Positions 1-13,513 of a DNA stretch of 64,000 nt are shown one piece after another. Within the stretch, counting starts at the first letter, position 1. Each line of letters starts with the position of its first letter. Source of the DNA: Endocalyx cinctus. Lineage: Eukaryota; Ascomycota; Sordariomycetes; Amphisphaeriales; Apiosporaceae. The notes under the pieces were generated by a model. It was not told where the DNA came from. It did not search any database and saw nothing but the letters and a program-made list of their open reading frames with translations. The translations under genes were made by a program, and so were the position numbers. Where the stretch lies: NCBI GenBank assembly GCA_001600455.1, contig BCKC01000008.1, positions 1,771,345 through 1,835,344 on the forward strand, written 5' to 3'.

Positions 1-385
1 GTTGGCGTTGTTGGAGATGATCGTACTTGTTGTGTTGGGGTAATGAATTGTAAGGAAGATGGTGATGATTGAAGTTCAGGTTGTCATTAGTATTTTGAAA
101 TATTGGTGAAGTGAATATGTTGTTGGCAGCTGTCAATCTGGCTTCAACGCCTGCCCCGTTCGAATTTGAGTTGGCATCCGAATTTACATTTACCATTCCA
201 CCAGAACTTGGACCAAGACCAAGACTAGAACCGGGATTTTGGTCGGAACCGGGACCGACATGTCCTCCTCCGTTGAACTGACCAAGAGGACTCGGCTGAA
301 ATGTATGGTACTCCGGTAGACCTGCGTTGGCTACATCGATTCCATATGCGAAAGAGGCAAAAGGTGTTGGTTGAGGCTGGAACAT
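1..385 (-). CDS. 5' end of an unrecognised Asn/Gln/Gly-rich protein (partial)
   Basis: An open frame on the minus strand begins with ATG at 385 and runs without a stop off the left edge, giving about 128 residues. It starts MFQPQPTPFASFAYGI and continues rich in Gly, Asn, Ser, Pro and His, with a GPGS/GLGPSSGG stretch and a run of alternating Asn and Ser. It ends at the window edge in a Gln-rich segment. Such N-terminal composition is common in fungal transcription factors and RNA-binding proteins, but no domain is visible, so no function is assigned. The frame uses mixed codons but stays open through a region where the other frames are closed. The sequence upstream (386 to about 1200) is A/T-rich with purine-rich tracts and a GATT repeat, compatible with a long 5' leader. 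The 3' part of the gene lies outside the window. Confidence 0.6.
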   Translation of the reverse strand, partial: MFQPQPTPFASFAYGIDVANAGLPEYHTFQPSPLGQFNGGGHVGPGSDQNPGSSLGLGPSSGGMVNVNSDANSNSNGAGVEARLTAANNIFTSPIFQNTNDNLNFNHHHLPYNSLPQHNKYDHLQQRQ

Positions 386-3300
386 TCCTATACGTCTCTA
401 CCCTGATCTATCCAGCGCCTGATCCCGAACCAGATCACAAGCAAAGTTGCTCCCGGTGTTTTGGATCATGAAAGGAATTTATTGTATCGAGTAATATCAT
501 TAGGCCAAACTACTTCTAAGAGGAAAGTAGCGACATTAAAAAGACGATAGTAGGAAAGACAGAGCGATTATATTTCTAGACTACTATCTAAGTAGGGAAA
601 GAGGCCGTTCCTAAATAGCTTAGGTAGAAAGCTAAGTAGGTATTTCGAGTAAGATGGGTAAGTTAACGAAAAGAGTTTAGGCAATGGACAACGAAAAGAG
701 GAACAAGAAAAGAGAGAGGAACCAAGTGGGAAAAAAAGATTGATAAGAACAATCGAGAGAGAGAGAAAAAAAAATGGGAGAGAATCCAGAAAACCGGTAC
801 TTGGGCGGGCGTTTTGTCTAAAAGAGGATGAGGATGGGCGAATATTGGAGCTGTGGAAGGGAAAGGGAAAAGATGAAAGAAAAGAAAAGGTGTAATAAAA
901 TAAAATCTACGCTATAGCAATAGTTCTATACATATATGGATATCTAATACCTATATACTACTTTTTTAATATGGTGGTAAATGGATGGATGGGACGTACG
1001 GATTAACTGGTTGATTGATTAATTGAGTGATTGATTGATTGATTGATTAACAGAACGCTGAGAGAGGTGTAAGTTAGGTTACGGTAGTATGCTATGATAC
1101 ACACGTATTATCTTTATTCCCCTACTTTCTTTCTTTTTTCCGCATGAGTGGTAGTTGGTACTTTAGTGGGTTTTGTTGAGGTTGTCATAGAAGTCTTAGG
1201 TACATCCAGCCCTAGAGATTAGAAGTATATGGAAACTTCCCAGCATGTCAGGGTCTCTATTGTACTGTACTTACTGCACGGTAGTACGTACCTAGGTATA
1301 TCCATACAGTATCCAGGTAGGTATTAGTATGGATAGGTGTAATGATAGGTACTTAAGGTATCTACTTAGGTACTGAGTTAAGGCAAGTATTCCCCCCACA
1401 TGAAATAAGTTAGTGCGATGGATATAATATGCTAGGTACTATCTTTAAAAAGTATAGCACTCAGTACTCTGTACAGTGTATTTAATATATGCTAAGGTAG
1501 TATATTACACTAGCAGACTAGCAGACCAGGCTAGCCAGGTATATAGCGGCAGTCCCCTTGTTGATTGAAGTCCGTGCTTTGCATTTAGCTACGACAAGGG
1601 ATCCTCGTTGATAAATGCTTCAGATTCAACCTGACATGATGACAACACATACCACTTAACTCCACCTTCTTACCAACTCGCATATATCACCATATTCGTC
1701 TCTGGTACCGAGTTCAAATTTGTCTTTACCTTCACTGATACTTATTACTAAAGTACTGATAATATGAAATGAGGAATGAGGAATTTGCTCGCATATACGT
1801 AAGGGCTACCTAATATGCTTACACGGGATATATACACGCACATTGGTAACATCGGGGTCGCCGGTATCGTTCTCTACGTTATGCTGTATGCTAGATATAC
1901 ATAGTATGCATCTAGTAGCTTGACGATACTTGTGCAATTCCTATGCGAGATATCTGCGTTTTTTTTTTTCTTTCTTTTTCTTTTACTTTAACCCACCGAA
2001 ATAGTCTACTTCATGATATAAGATAATAAATAATAATACAAAAAAAAAAACCTACTGTCATCGGGAACACATAGTAAGTATACTTAATAGGTGGATGTCG
2101 ATCTATTACCATCGGCTAGCTGAATCTAGCCATTCGGAGCGATATCGTTTACATGACAGATAAATTTATGCTACGGTCACTTATTTGGCCGTCTGAAATT
2201 CGATTTGACCTGTAATTATCCATACCGAATAAAGCTCAGAAACCCTAGGTATTTCAGTCAGGTGAACTTGATCTTATCATATTCGTTAACTTAGCCAGTA
2301 GCATAATTCAATTCCTATCATCCTATACCACTGGATGGAGCACTAATATATAATGTCTTCCTCATTCCTTCATTTCTTTCTTCCTTCCTCCTTCTCCTCT
2401 TGTCTATGACATATACATTTACTGTATTAAGAAAATACCAATCATCATGGCATGTTTGTATGCCGATAGGTAGTGAAAACACCGACAGGCCCCCAGGACA
2501 AACAAATCCCGGGAATCCTCTCAAATGTCACGGTGTCCAAACTAGCGGACCAGGTTGAAATTCGTAACCTATGGCATCCCGGATAGCTTATACTTACCCC
2601 AGACTGGTGCTTACGGTAGCTGTCGGGTTTTGGCCTGCTATCCTGGCACACTGGGTCGTTATGGGTAAGGGTATTCAACTATATATGGCAGTGCCAGACA
2701 GTCCAGACTGGTGAATAACCGTGACCTGGGCTGACTTCTGGCTTAGTATAGCTACTTGGCTGGGGCATGGGTATTGATTTCACCGTGAATATTCCGAATT
2801 CACGTCCAACCTTTCTCCTCTTGTTTCTCGCCCCTTCTACATAAGTATATCGCCAACGTTTCTCCGTTCTCTTGTCCTCTTCCACGTAATCCGGAGTATC
2901 AGTTGGAGTCTGAGCAAGATATCTACTTACATGAGAAGCGAAATACGTCTTGGCGGATCAGTGAACAATCTAGAGCTTGGGGTAGCTTCGTTACCCTGTC
3001 GCATAAGTCCAGCCATAGAACCCCGCCTTTTTTTGTTTGTGAAGAACTCGCTACCAAGATACAATGAATATCCTCTTATTGAGGACAAAATTCCCACTCT
3101 GTTACTTTCTCACCCAAGCCGATAGCAATTCAGTACACAAAAGAGCCTACATCAATGAACACCAATAGCAAGTGCCACACAAAAATAGAGGGACCAAACA
3201 TTAAAAGCCTATCATTCGTAGGTATAGTCCCTAGGATCTTTAAGATGAACTACCTAGGTACCCTGTACTAAGCCAGATATTCCTTACCTTCCGAGATGAT

Positions 3301-6300
3301 TTGAGACCTCGAGACCTCTCTCTTCGGAGTAATTCCTTTTTTTTTTTTTTGTCCCTTCAAATGTGTTACTTTTGATGTATTAACTTCTCTTACTCTACCC
3401 ATTCTGGTTTTTCTTTCTCCTCCTTAATTGGCGCGGCAAGATCTATCTAACGTGAGTAAAAACCAGTGTCTCTAGCGAGCTTATCGCAGCACGAGCAAAT
3501 ATAAACAGCCGAAATACCGACGTTTGCCTTCTCTAGACCAGGGTATCTCTCTACGCCACCACGCAATAACGGGGTGCTCGGGTTTAATGATAAGACTTGA
3601 CCTTACTACACTCGGTCAGAGCTCTCCGTAGTGCTGACGGGACTAGAAGATGCAAAGGCCGGGATCTGACCGTCTCTGGGTCTCCGAAACTCGCTGTTAC
3701 GTATCGGCGATCAATCGAGGAATGGCATCTAATTGCTGCAGGTACAGCGATACGTGAACCTGCAAGGGAGTTCTTGTGACACGTAGTGCGTCAACAGCTA
3801 TCTCAAGCACACAATGCTCTCTCATGGTTTTTTTTTTTTTTTTCAAGTTATATGGTATTTTTACGTAGTAGGGTATGAGCGCTTTTTATCACCCGGCACC
3901 GGTGACTATCGGATGCCTACATGCTCACATTACATTTGGCTGTATGCAAGCCAGGGCAGCCATCGCACACCATCTTGAGACCCTCTCGCCACTAATAGTA
4001 ACAAAATTCCATTACGTACTGTGATTTATTACTTTGGATAGAAAAAATGCGGCTTACAGAGCACACCGGGAGCTGAACCAATCTCCTTAGCGACAGCTAT
4101 CCCCGGATTTGGCTGTGAGATCGACATTCAATTGACTAATCGACAAACCTGTTTAAAGCCACGGCGTCCCGTTACGTCAAAGATCGCCTTCATCAGAGGC
4201 TAAGATCTTCTAGCTATCTAAAGATATATCACCACTTTTATTTCTTATGCTACTGTTTTTTTTTTTCCATGTCAAGCCAAACAAAACAAGGCAGAATAAG
4301 GACAATCGCCTCGGAGCAGTAATGACATTGCATTAAAGCACTACAGTGTCAGGAATGGTCGCCCTTTTATTTGTACCGCTACACAATCTATCAATCTATT
4401 TGGCTATGGTCACCATTTCCTTGTGTCGAGTATATTCGTCGTCAGTGCCGCTATGGAGTTCGATGTCTCGAACAGGAGATAAGGATATGAACGCAAAAAA
4501 AGCGACTTTGGATTGATGGATCTTCGAATGTTACGAGTTTCTGGTTGTAGGAAAATATGCATATCAATAGTGTCGTTGCAAGCTTCAGCCACTTCAATCC
4601 GCGGGAGTACAGGACGCGGTCATCTGCGGTTCGCTATGGGAGGCGTCGCTGCCCTTCAACGACCAAGTCTTCGGTGACTCACATTATATTGGTTCGACAT
4701 CAGGACTTGAATACTTGCGCACCGGCTGAATTCCTCTGCGGAAGGCTGCAGAAAAGCAGATAAGTGTAACTGCCAAGTCGGCGCCCTTACGCACTAGTCC
4801 ACAATGCAGAACCGACGGCTACTTCATCTCGCAAATAAGCATTAGCATGTCTTACCTCCCCAAAATGGATACAAGGTAGACATATCGATAGCTGAAATCC
4901 GCATGCTATCCGTGACACGAACATGAATGCTCCGATGTTTGCTATCTGTCAGATTCAAGCTGGGCCGACAGACGGAGATCATCGCGATGATTTTGCATGA
5001 AAATTACTCTTCAATTTACTCCCTGAGTGGTGGTATTATTATTTTTATGATTATTTTATCATGATTAGGGCCTATTCCAATGCATTTCGGCCGTTCCCAA
5101 TGGACAACCGTGCTCGGTCAATAATTTACAAAGCACGGTCCCGAGAGCATCTCCTGCTTAAGCGAGAATCTCTAACCAATTTTTACTTATCTCACCAATT
5201 TTCACCCCTCCCTCTCCCATTTTCAACTTACGCAATCATTCCAACAAAAAAAAAAAAAAAAAAAGAAGAAATGTTAGTTCTTTGTTACGAGATGATAGAG
5301 ATTAAAAATCTCTCTCCCCAACTTAACCGCAGCAAGCGCTTGTGATGACCCATTGGCTCAACGCATGTTGCACTCGCTTCTGACCCGCTTTACCTATGTT
5401 GGATTCCTACTTTCCGTGTGCTAACAGCCGCGGAAATTTCCTGTTGTGTTTGTTTTGGAGATGCCATTGACCTGCTTGATTATGATTTCTCGTTACAGGA
5501 CTGCAGCATTTGTTTCCCATGCTACCTAATTTCGTCGAGACTTGAGATTTTTTTCAAGTTTCTAGAACGATAATTTCTTCTCGCCCCTGGCGGTCCTGGT
5601 TTTTTTTTTTTTTGTAGATCGCACTTCTTATCGGCGTCCACGTTTTTCTTTATGCATGCGCGTGCTCAGCTAACACGGCCCCTCCTGCCAATCTGGCTTG
5701 CTGGCACACAGTGAACGACAAATAACATCCTTGTTTACCTGTACAGATTCTTGGACCAATACCATCTGGCCAATCTGCCGATCGGGAGAAAACTATTCGA
5801 GAGGAACATTCGAAGGAAACGAACTCTTGAAGCTGCTCGACCATCCTTCGCCGGCACCGTTTCAGCATAATCCTGTGGTATACATTCCATACAGGTAAGC
5901 AGGCGCCCAAATTGTGGGCTTTTCCACCTTCATCCGAGACATCCAGCATGCAAAGCGGGAATGAGCAAGGATAAGATGGAAGAAAAGATGGGCGAATTTA
6001 TTCACGCTCCCCCTGTATATCTCTCTTCGGGCGGAAGATTTTCTCCCTCGATCTAGTCATGGTTTTACTTGGACACCCCTTGAAGCGCATGAATTATCGG
6101 CATTGTACGTTTGACAACGCCGCGAATCCAAGATATCCCCGGTTAGATAGATGCATAGAACGAATTTCTGTAGCAATGCCAGCAATCAAGGTAACATGGA
6201 AATTCGGTAGACGATTGGGAAGCCGCATGCCGCAAGCACCCCAGTACCCGTTCAATGCATGCTGTTTATGCTTTATTCAGCATTTGCACAGGTGCTATTT

Positions 6301-9300
6301 TGTTTGCTCGTTCCTACTATTCCAACCATAGAGCGGGAATGCCCCCCCTTTTTCTTTTGGTAAGGTAGAGAGAGAAAAATTCCACCCTGGAAGAACCTAC
6401 CTCATCTCCACCTTGGTCTTGGGTCACATTTAACACATCTCCGAGGGAGTGGACGTGTCGTACAACTCAAACCCTATCAAGCTTTTTCTTCATTACTTCG
6501 GGGCTCCGTTCCTCGGCAAACAGAGTTTGCATAGCTTAAAAATGTGTTTTCATTTCTTCTTTTATCAATTGTTTATGTGCGCATATACTACGAAGAGGCG
6601 AATTGTAGCTTCAATGATTACTGTCCACGGCACGGGTTTTAGTGCGACTTCATGCGTGATATGTTTACATATCCCGCCTCTCTACATTACACAGAACCGC
6701 ATGATTTTACTGTTATGCTACCACTACATCTCATGCGCGAGATTTGTTCCGATAGCATGAGCTGTCCAACCAAGAGTCAGACAGAGTAAGAATCTACGAA
6801 CCTCTGCCCGCCACCGAGATGAAGAGGGTAATAAATAATGAGAACTTTACCTGATTAAAGGGGAAAATTACCAAAAAAGATGACGTATATTGCCCTCTCT
6901 TCCTACCATTCATTCAACTAAGCACATATCTATCATGCACTCCATCTTCCTCCAGCACTTGTACCATCTGTTGCTTGCTTTCCTTTCCCGTTCCGGTATT
7001 CCTATTTCCTTATGTAGAGTTGCTAACGTTTCGGTAATTATGCGCCGTACACGTCTTTTCATGGCATGTCCACATCCGTGGATAGTCGTACCATCTACAA
7101 ACACTGATACGTAGTAGTGATGGTAGTAGTTGTAGGGTTTTATTTTGACGGGGTCCACATCAAATACTTAGCACGGGTTTCCCCGTCGGATCTCCTGATA
7201 TTAAAGTGTTACCGCGGAAATACCGCAGATAAAGTTCTCACGATACCCTCGCAGTTTCTAATGTTTCCCATTTTCAGTTTTATTTTAATGTTTCATTTGC
7301 TCTCTTGGATATAAAAGTGTTCTGTTGTCACCTACCTTTATCCACTTGCAGTACCTCCTCCCTTTGCCCTTTTTTAACCATGGGGCACCCGCATGACGGG
7401 TTCTTTATGCCGGTTTCCGCGGGTGTAGAAGGGAGGGTAGTAAGGTCGTGACGACCCACGCTTTTTGTGGGGAGGGAGGGGAGCTAGCGGGCTCAATGCC
7501 TACCTATTGTTACTCTCTCATATTGACTTTTATTATTTCAGATGCAATATAGAGCAGAAGGCAAAAGAAAGTTGTTCAATATATTAAAAGGATAGGAAAC
7601 AAAAACGTGTCTTTGAATAGATACTGGAATTTACCATTCACCATTTCCCCTCGCCCCCACTTTCGGAGCTTCTTCCGATACTGGGGTTTTGTTTGGTTCG
7701 ACTTGCTTGCTTTGGTGTTTGTTTGACTTGTGAGCTCACGTTTCTTCTTCATAAATAGTACCAAAACCCGTTCGCAGAGGTATTTTCCTTGACAGCGGGA
7801 GCTACCTAGATTGAAGGACGCGAAATTGCCGTGTACCGTTAAATGCCCTCTGCAGGGTATACTTGGCTTAATCACATAAGAACTGTGATATATGATATGG
7901 TTACAAGGTAAAATCAATCCTCCTGGTGCCGTTATGACCCACATCATAATATAATACTCCGTCATAAGTACCTTTTTTCTCGACGTACCAAACACCGAAG
8001 AGAGAAAGGGCAAGGGAACGAAATGAGTTGTGGTACAGCGATTACATGGATGGGCGTCCTTACGCACTCATATCTTAGTGCACTCTATATCAACGTCTGT
8101 GATTACGAAATCCAGGAAGAAGACACTGTGAAGATGTCATTATCATGTCATGAGCTATGAGCCTCTCTCATAATGACATCTCAACTGTGTGGATCCCGAC
8201 TTGACGAACCTGGGACACCGTTTAATAAAAAGGAGACTAAGATTTCTCTCTTTATGGCATGTCGTACGATCATCCGGGATAGCGAAAGGAGATATGCCCT
8301 AATTCGTGAATGGGCACGAGGACGGGATCAACCTCGGCAGCCTCCCAGATGCGAAGGGTGTTCTAACGTCTTTGGCGCTATTACTGGAATGCGGGATGCA
8401 GAGATTTAGCTACCGTCTGTGGTACAGAGGAATCTGACAACCCTCACGGCTGGATCTCGGTTTTTTCATATGCTTTTTTTTTCTCTTTATCCCGTACCTC
8501 CTTCCGTTTGGATTGACTCTCGGTCATAATATTTCACCTTCTAAGCTTCGCTCTCGTATTTTCACCACACCTTATCGGAACCACGCACCTGACCTAGCGG
8601 GGCGTGCCTGGGATCAAGAGGCCGGATTTGATCTATCACAAGGTTAAGTTAGCGCCGAGACGTTTTGATATGCGCATATCCAGTCCTGCGAAATCCGTCA
8701 AATGCTCGCACGTGTCAACAGAAAGAAAGGGAAAATCGCCGGCATATAGATCTGTTTCTCTCGTATTTCGTCGTACCGCGTCATCACCATATTATCACCA
8801 TGTCGTGAAACCCCTCTTCTCTCTAACGGCGACCTGAATATCAATTCCTCTTTCCCCGCTCTATCCATCCGCTCTTCCCCTCCTTCCTCCTTTTATCTTC
8901 GTCAGTGACACGAAATGCTGACATATGCAGAACTCAGAAGAACAGGCTAGGTTTGTGCGATTGTGCCACGACGGGAATGCGGTTTCTAACGGCTTAGTTT
9001 CACCTTCTCTTTTCTTGATGATGCTGTATTAGGTAGAGCGCGTGAAAGGAAAAGGGGGATATCCTTGAAGGTTTCTTGGTGTTTTCTAGTGATTATTTCA
9101 CATGACAGTTTGTAGTAGGTAGAGAAGCCTATTAGTCTGGCGGGAAGAAAGAAAGGGGTTCCCGTAAAACGGCTCGTGCGTATATGGAGTCCAGAACTTG
9201 TGTTACGCTCACCGGTAGCATGCTCTACTTGGAAGAAGATCGGCAAGTCTAGGCGAGGTAGGCACATAGTCGACTAGAATACACGATATAGTGAGAGCAT

Positions 9301-9769
9301 TGATCAAATATCCAATGCATTAGGATACGTGCAGAAAAATATCCTGATGTTGAAAATCTGGACTGAGCGATAAGTTCTTGGCAGAAGTTTGGCATACGCC
9401 ACGTAGAACATTTTGGATATTTGACAGGGCCGAAACGTCCGATTTGCTCATCTCAGTGTGTTTGCGAAGCCCGACTAAACGATGACCCAAGTCAATGGAA
9501 GTACCTTCACGTGATGCGTGCTTCGCTTTCCGTTCGTACCGGGTGAGGAATCATTCTCATTCATAACAATTCCTACTAAACATATACATGTTTTCACCTA
9601 ATTCTAATAAAAGAAAACCCCAATTTCAACCCCCTAATCGTATTCCATACCTGATAACCGGAATAAGTCACTCACGTATACGCCTTTAATGAAGATGATA
9701 CACCCAAAGCCGTAACCACATCATATACTTTTGCAGAATAGGCACAGCATCGCGCCCCATCTCGTCCTT
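386..9769. other. gene-poor stretch, no convincing coding exon
   Basis: I read both strands of this 9.4 kb and found no family-level similarity, no tRNA arm pair and no recognisable transposon ends. It holds a GATT tetranucleotide repeat near 1011-1049, CCTAGGTA-type motifs around 1270-1380, several 10-18 base A or T runs (1960s, 3340s, 3830s, 5245-5264), and scattered open frames below about 100 codons. The longest is a 163-codon minus frame at 7576-8067. None of these shows biased third positions or a clear start plus splice context. Confidence 0.6.
1011..1049. repeat. GATT tetranucleotide microsatellite
   Basis: Imperfect tandem GATT/TGAT units interrupted by AATTGAGT, lying in the presumed 5' leader or promoter of the left-edge gene. 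Confidence 0.85.
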
Positions 9770-10747
9770 TTACCTCGTACCGTTGACAGCAGCGGGAGCG
9801 CCATCGGGCACGAGAACCCAGTCTCGAACGCTTCCTTTCCAGTCGCTAGTCCGGATGTCCTTTATCTGCACCACTATGACCCTGACCTCCTCGCCGGCGA
9901 CGAAGCACTCGCGGCCCCCGTCTTCGCGCTGCTGAGCCGCACCCCCTCGTCCCCGGTTGAAATCACCCTCGGAATCGAACGTGTTGTTCTCCAGATGCTG
10001 GTCCCGGTAATAGCGCTCCTCGTCCGAGCCCGAGCTGACGATGCAGGCCGTCCCGTTGATCGTCGCGCTGATGCTCGACATGGCGCTCGTGTTCATGTTG
10101 ACGAGGAGGGAGGCCAGGCTCGAGCGGATTTCGGGCCCAGGAGAACCTCCTGACGGTCGTCGACCTTGGGTTGGCGGCCGGTGAGATACCCCTAATCATT
10201 GTTTCCCCATATAAAATTAGTGGAGTTCTTTAGATACAGTTCTTTAAGAACAAAGCAGTTTTGGTTCATGTTTTATTTTTTATTTTATTTCTTTTTTTTT
10301 TCTCGATCCACATCATGATTGGCACAAAACGAGACTGGATAAAAGCTTACAGTCGTGAACCAGTAGCGAAACATTCGGATTTATCACGAGATTATTTGTC
10401 TTCTTCGACGATGGATTCGTAGTCATTATGATCAGGGGAGAGGATGAATACGGCGAGGAGGGAAGGTACGTGTAGTTCATAAGGGAAACGTGAGGCTGGT
10501 TGTCGACGCATGTTGCCAGGTGAAGCTATGATTCCGGAAAGAGATGATAATCACAGTTAGCCATCAACTAATAAACTAAAGCGATTGGTCGCTCCGATGG
10601 GTGAGTAAATGGATTGGCAAATTCTTTTCTTCAACTTACGAACCGAGCATTTTCAAGGCATTGTACGACCTCCGGAGGAAGTGTACTGACAACTTGCTTA
10701 TGCGTATCTCCGGCCGAAGCCTCATAGTTTAGAGAGATCTGCTCCAT
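9770..10747 (-). CDS. pyridoxamine-phosphate-oxidase-like FMN-binding split-barrel protein (YPR172W/YLR456W type)
   Basis: Three exons give a 234-residue protein: 10640-10747, 10351-10525 and 9770-10191. Donors are GTAAGT and GTAAGC; acceptors are ATAG and TTAG. Exon 1 starts MEQISLNYEASAG. Exon 2 carries LATCVDNQPHVSLMNYTY and IIMTTNPSSKKTNNL, and the split codon at exon 2/3 rebuilds HDWVSHRPPT. Exon 3 has LASLLVNMNTSAMSSISATI, then SDEERYYRDQHLENNTF and a conserved-looking IRTSDWKGSVRDWVLVP end. This pattern (strand, substrate-side NPSSKK, then a dimer-side helix) is that of the fungal PNPOx-like proteins related to yeast YPR172W and YLR456W, which bind flavin and whose reaction is not established. 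No targeting peptide is seen, so a cytosolic location is inferred. The gene diverges from the carboxylase gene across 455 bp. Confidence in the family is good; the enzymatic role is unknown. Confidence 0.87.
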
Positions 10748-11202
10748 TTCTTTTTATCGTTGATATCGTTGATATCGTCGTCGCTTATTTCTGTGTGACG
10801 ATGCTCACGATTGTGGCTTTTGAAGAAGCTTCATGGGCTGTTCTCTCATTCGCTTTCGGAATTGGATGACGTTGATCTGCAATAATTTGGGAACCCCACG
10901 ATACCCCACTAACCCCACGTAGATGCTAGCGTAAGTGGAAGCTTAGACCAGCTTTGAAAGTCTTCTTAAGTCCGGTTTTAAACGGTATAAACATCCGCCT
11001 AGTCTCGGCTTTGTCTGCTCATCTCCCTTCGTGACCTCGGACATTATTAGCTTTATTGACTATTCATGATGGCCACTGAAAGTCAACTATTGGTCGGCAT
11101 CTCAATATCTCCCTCTCACAAATCACAATTGACATATCCCTTTTACCTGAATTCTCTACGTGAATAGTTGACTGAGGATAAAGTAATTTATCCAAACTCA
11201 CA
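10748..11202. promoter_or_regulatory. shared promoter region between divergent genes
   Basis: This 455 bp separates the start codons of the PNPOx-like gene (minus) and the carboxylase alpha subunit (plus). It contains pyrimidine-rich tracts and two CCCCAC repeats near 10892-10920. No TATA box near either start was recognised. A bidirectional promoter is inferred from layout only. Confidence 0.5.
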
Positions 11203-13513
11203 ATGCGTTCCATCAAGCCCCGGCATCTTCGCCATCCAATTCCCCGTTACCTCTCAACAGTGACGCCTTCTCTAAGCACTCAATCCCAAGTTACACCCAT
11301 CACATCTTTACTCATAGCAAATCGGGGAGAGATTGCTCTGAGGATAAATAAGACCGCTAAACGTCTAGGCATAAAGACAACTACTCTGTATACAGACCCG
11401 GATGCCTTGTCGCAGCATGCCAAGTGTTCCCCTCAGTCCATCGGACTTGGTGCGGCCAATGGATATCTCGACGGTGAGAGGATCGTAAAACTAGCAAAGC
11501 AAAATGGGATACAGGCCCTACACCCGGGCTACGGGTTTCTTTCCGAGAACTCGGCATTCGCGAGGAGGTGCGAGGAGGAAGGGATCGTCTTCGTCGGCCC
11601 CCCGGCCCAAGCCATGGCCGACATGGGCGACAAGGCCCGAAGTAAAGAAATCATGACCAAGGCCGGTGTGCCGTGCGTTCCCGGATACCATGGTAGTGAC
11701 CAGGGAGAGATAGAGCTGCTTAATCACGCAAAAGATATCAAGTTCCCCGTTCTGCTCAAGAGCGTGAAGGGAGGCGGTGGCAAGGGTATGCGTATCGTGA
11801 TGGAGGAGAGTGAATTTCTAGAACAGCTGAAAAGTGCTAGATTCGAGGCTAGGGCTTCATTCGGCGAGGGGGGCGAGGTCATGCTCGTAGAAAAATATAT
11901 CCTCCGACCCCGTCACGTTGAGGTGCAAGTCTTCGCCGACAAGCTAGGAAATTGCGTCGCGCTGGGCGAGCGAGATTGTAGCGTGCAGCGGCGACACCAG
12001 AAAATCTTAGAAGAATCGCCGGCGCCGGATCTGGACGACGCGACGAGGTTTGACCTCTGGGAGAAAGCGAGGACGGCTGCCTCGGCCGTGGGTTACGTCG
12101 GCGCGGGCACGGTAGAGTTCATCCTCGACAAGGATACGGGGGATTTCTACTTCATGGAGATGAACACCCGGCTGCAGGTCGAACATCCCGTCAGCGAGAT
12201 GGTCACGGGAACGGACCTCGTAGAATGGCAGTTCAGGGTGGCTGCCGGCGAGAAACTGCCGTTGACGCAGGAAGAAATCGTGGAGAGGATCAAGCAGAGA
12301 GGAGCGGCGATAGAGGCAAGAATCTACGCCGAAGACCCCGAACGAGGGTTCGTCCCGAATTCCGGAAAAATAGTCCGCTTGACAACGCCTCAGATTAGTG
12401 AAGATGTGCGGATAGACGCTGGTTTCGTCCAAGGTGACACGGTCACGGAATCCTACGACGGAATGATTGCCAAACTAATCGTTAGAGGTGACGATCGCGA
12501 AACGGCTATCCGGAAATTGGAACTAGCATTGCGAGAATACGAAGTCGTTGGGTTGAGCACTAACATCGAATTTCTGAAGCGCCTGTGTAGAACTCCCGCT
12601 TTCGTGGAGGGCGATGTCGATACTGGTTTTATTGACAAGTGGAAGTCGGACCTATTTGACCATGCATCTGCCACTGATGAAGTGTACATCCAGGCGGCAC
12701 TGGGTATGTTAGTATCGACAAACCCGTCACCCATTTTCGTCGGACCTCAGGGCGACGCTCTAGGTTTTGGGCAGAGCGGCAGCGAGAGGAAATTCGTCTT
12801 CAAGTCACTCGAGGCAGTGGACGAGAAAGAGGGAGGCACAATAGTAGAAGTCAATGTTGTCCAAAAGAGTCATCAACTCTTTGACGCGTTTGTGACCCGG
12901 AAAGGCGGGGAAACGATTGAGTTCTTGAACCTTGTCACATCTTCCAGTGATGTCGAAAAGAGCACCTTGACGACCTTCTTCCCTGACACTAGGATCGAAG
13001 CAACCGTCGTCCAAGACCCTAATAACGACAACAAAATTACCGTGTTCCAACTCGGCCTGAAGACGGAACTGGCCCTCTTATCCCCGACCTGGTACGAGAA
13101 GGCCCTGGGCTTGAAGGAGGTAGCCGCCTCCGTGGCGGCCCCAATGCCCTGCAAGATCCTCAAGGTGGAGGTCAAGGAGGGTGACCATGTCGAGAAGGGT
13201 ACTCCTCTCGTGGTGTAAGTGACTCTCTCCCTTTACGCTCTTATCTAAGATCCAATAAGTCAATTACTAAAATTCATTATCCTTTTCCCCCTGATAGAAT
13301 CGAGTCCATGAAGATGGAGACGGTGATCCGATCGCCGCAAGATGGTGTTATTAAGAAACTCGCCCACAAGGAAGGCGTAAGTCCCAGCTCCCCTCCTTGT
13401 ACTTTCTCTAACGTAAAGATTTTGGTAACTAAATTATAATCCGCACCGTTTAGGATCAATGTAAGGCTGGAACCGTATTAGTTGTATTTGAAGAGGGTGA
13501 TGCGTCCGAGTAA
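11203..13513 (+). CDS. mccA: methylcrotonoyl-CoA carboxylase, biotin-containing alpha subunit
   Basis: Three exons (11203-13214, 13298-13376, 13454-13513) encode 716 residues, the normal length for this subunit. The N-terminus is basic and Ser/Thr-rich (MRSIKPRHLRHPIPRYLS), as in a mitochondrial presequence. The biotin carboxylase module starts at LLIANRGEIALRI, has the glycine-rich ATP-grasp loop GGGGKGMR near residues 190-197, ERDCSVQRRHQK near 260, and EMNTRLQVEHPVSE near 318. The biotinyl domain spans the two introns, and the ESMKMET motif in exon 2 places the biotin-accepting lysine at about residue 676. The enzyme carboxylates 3-methylcrotonyl-CoA in mitochondrial leucine breakdown together with a beta subunit that is not in this window. 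Pyruvate and acetyl-CoA carboxylases are much longer; a propionyl-CoA carboxylase alpha is the only close alternative and is rare in these fungi. Confidence 0.95.

Noticed and set aside
5698..5898. open frame ending exactly at a GTAAGC donor (NELLKLLDHPSPAPF)
   Set aside because: Attractive as an exon, but no start, acceptor or continuing exon could be found, and third positions are unbiased.
7576..8067. 163-codon open frame on the minus strand
   Set aside because: Composition is mixed, there is no domain, no codon bias and no splice or promoter context; chance length is plausible in 64 kb.
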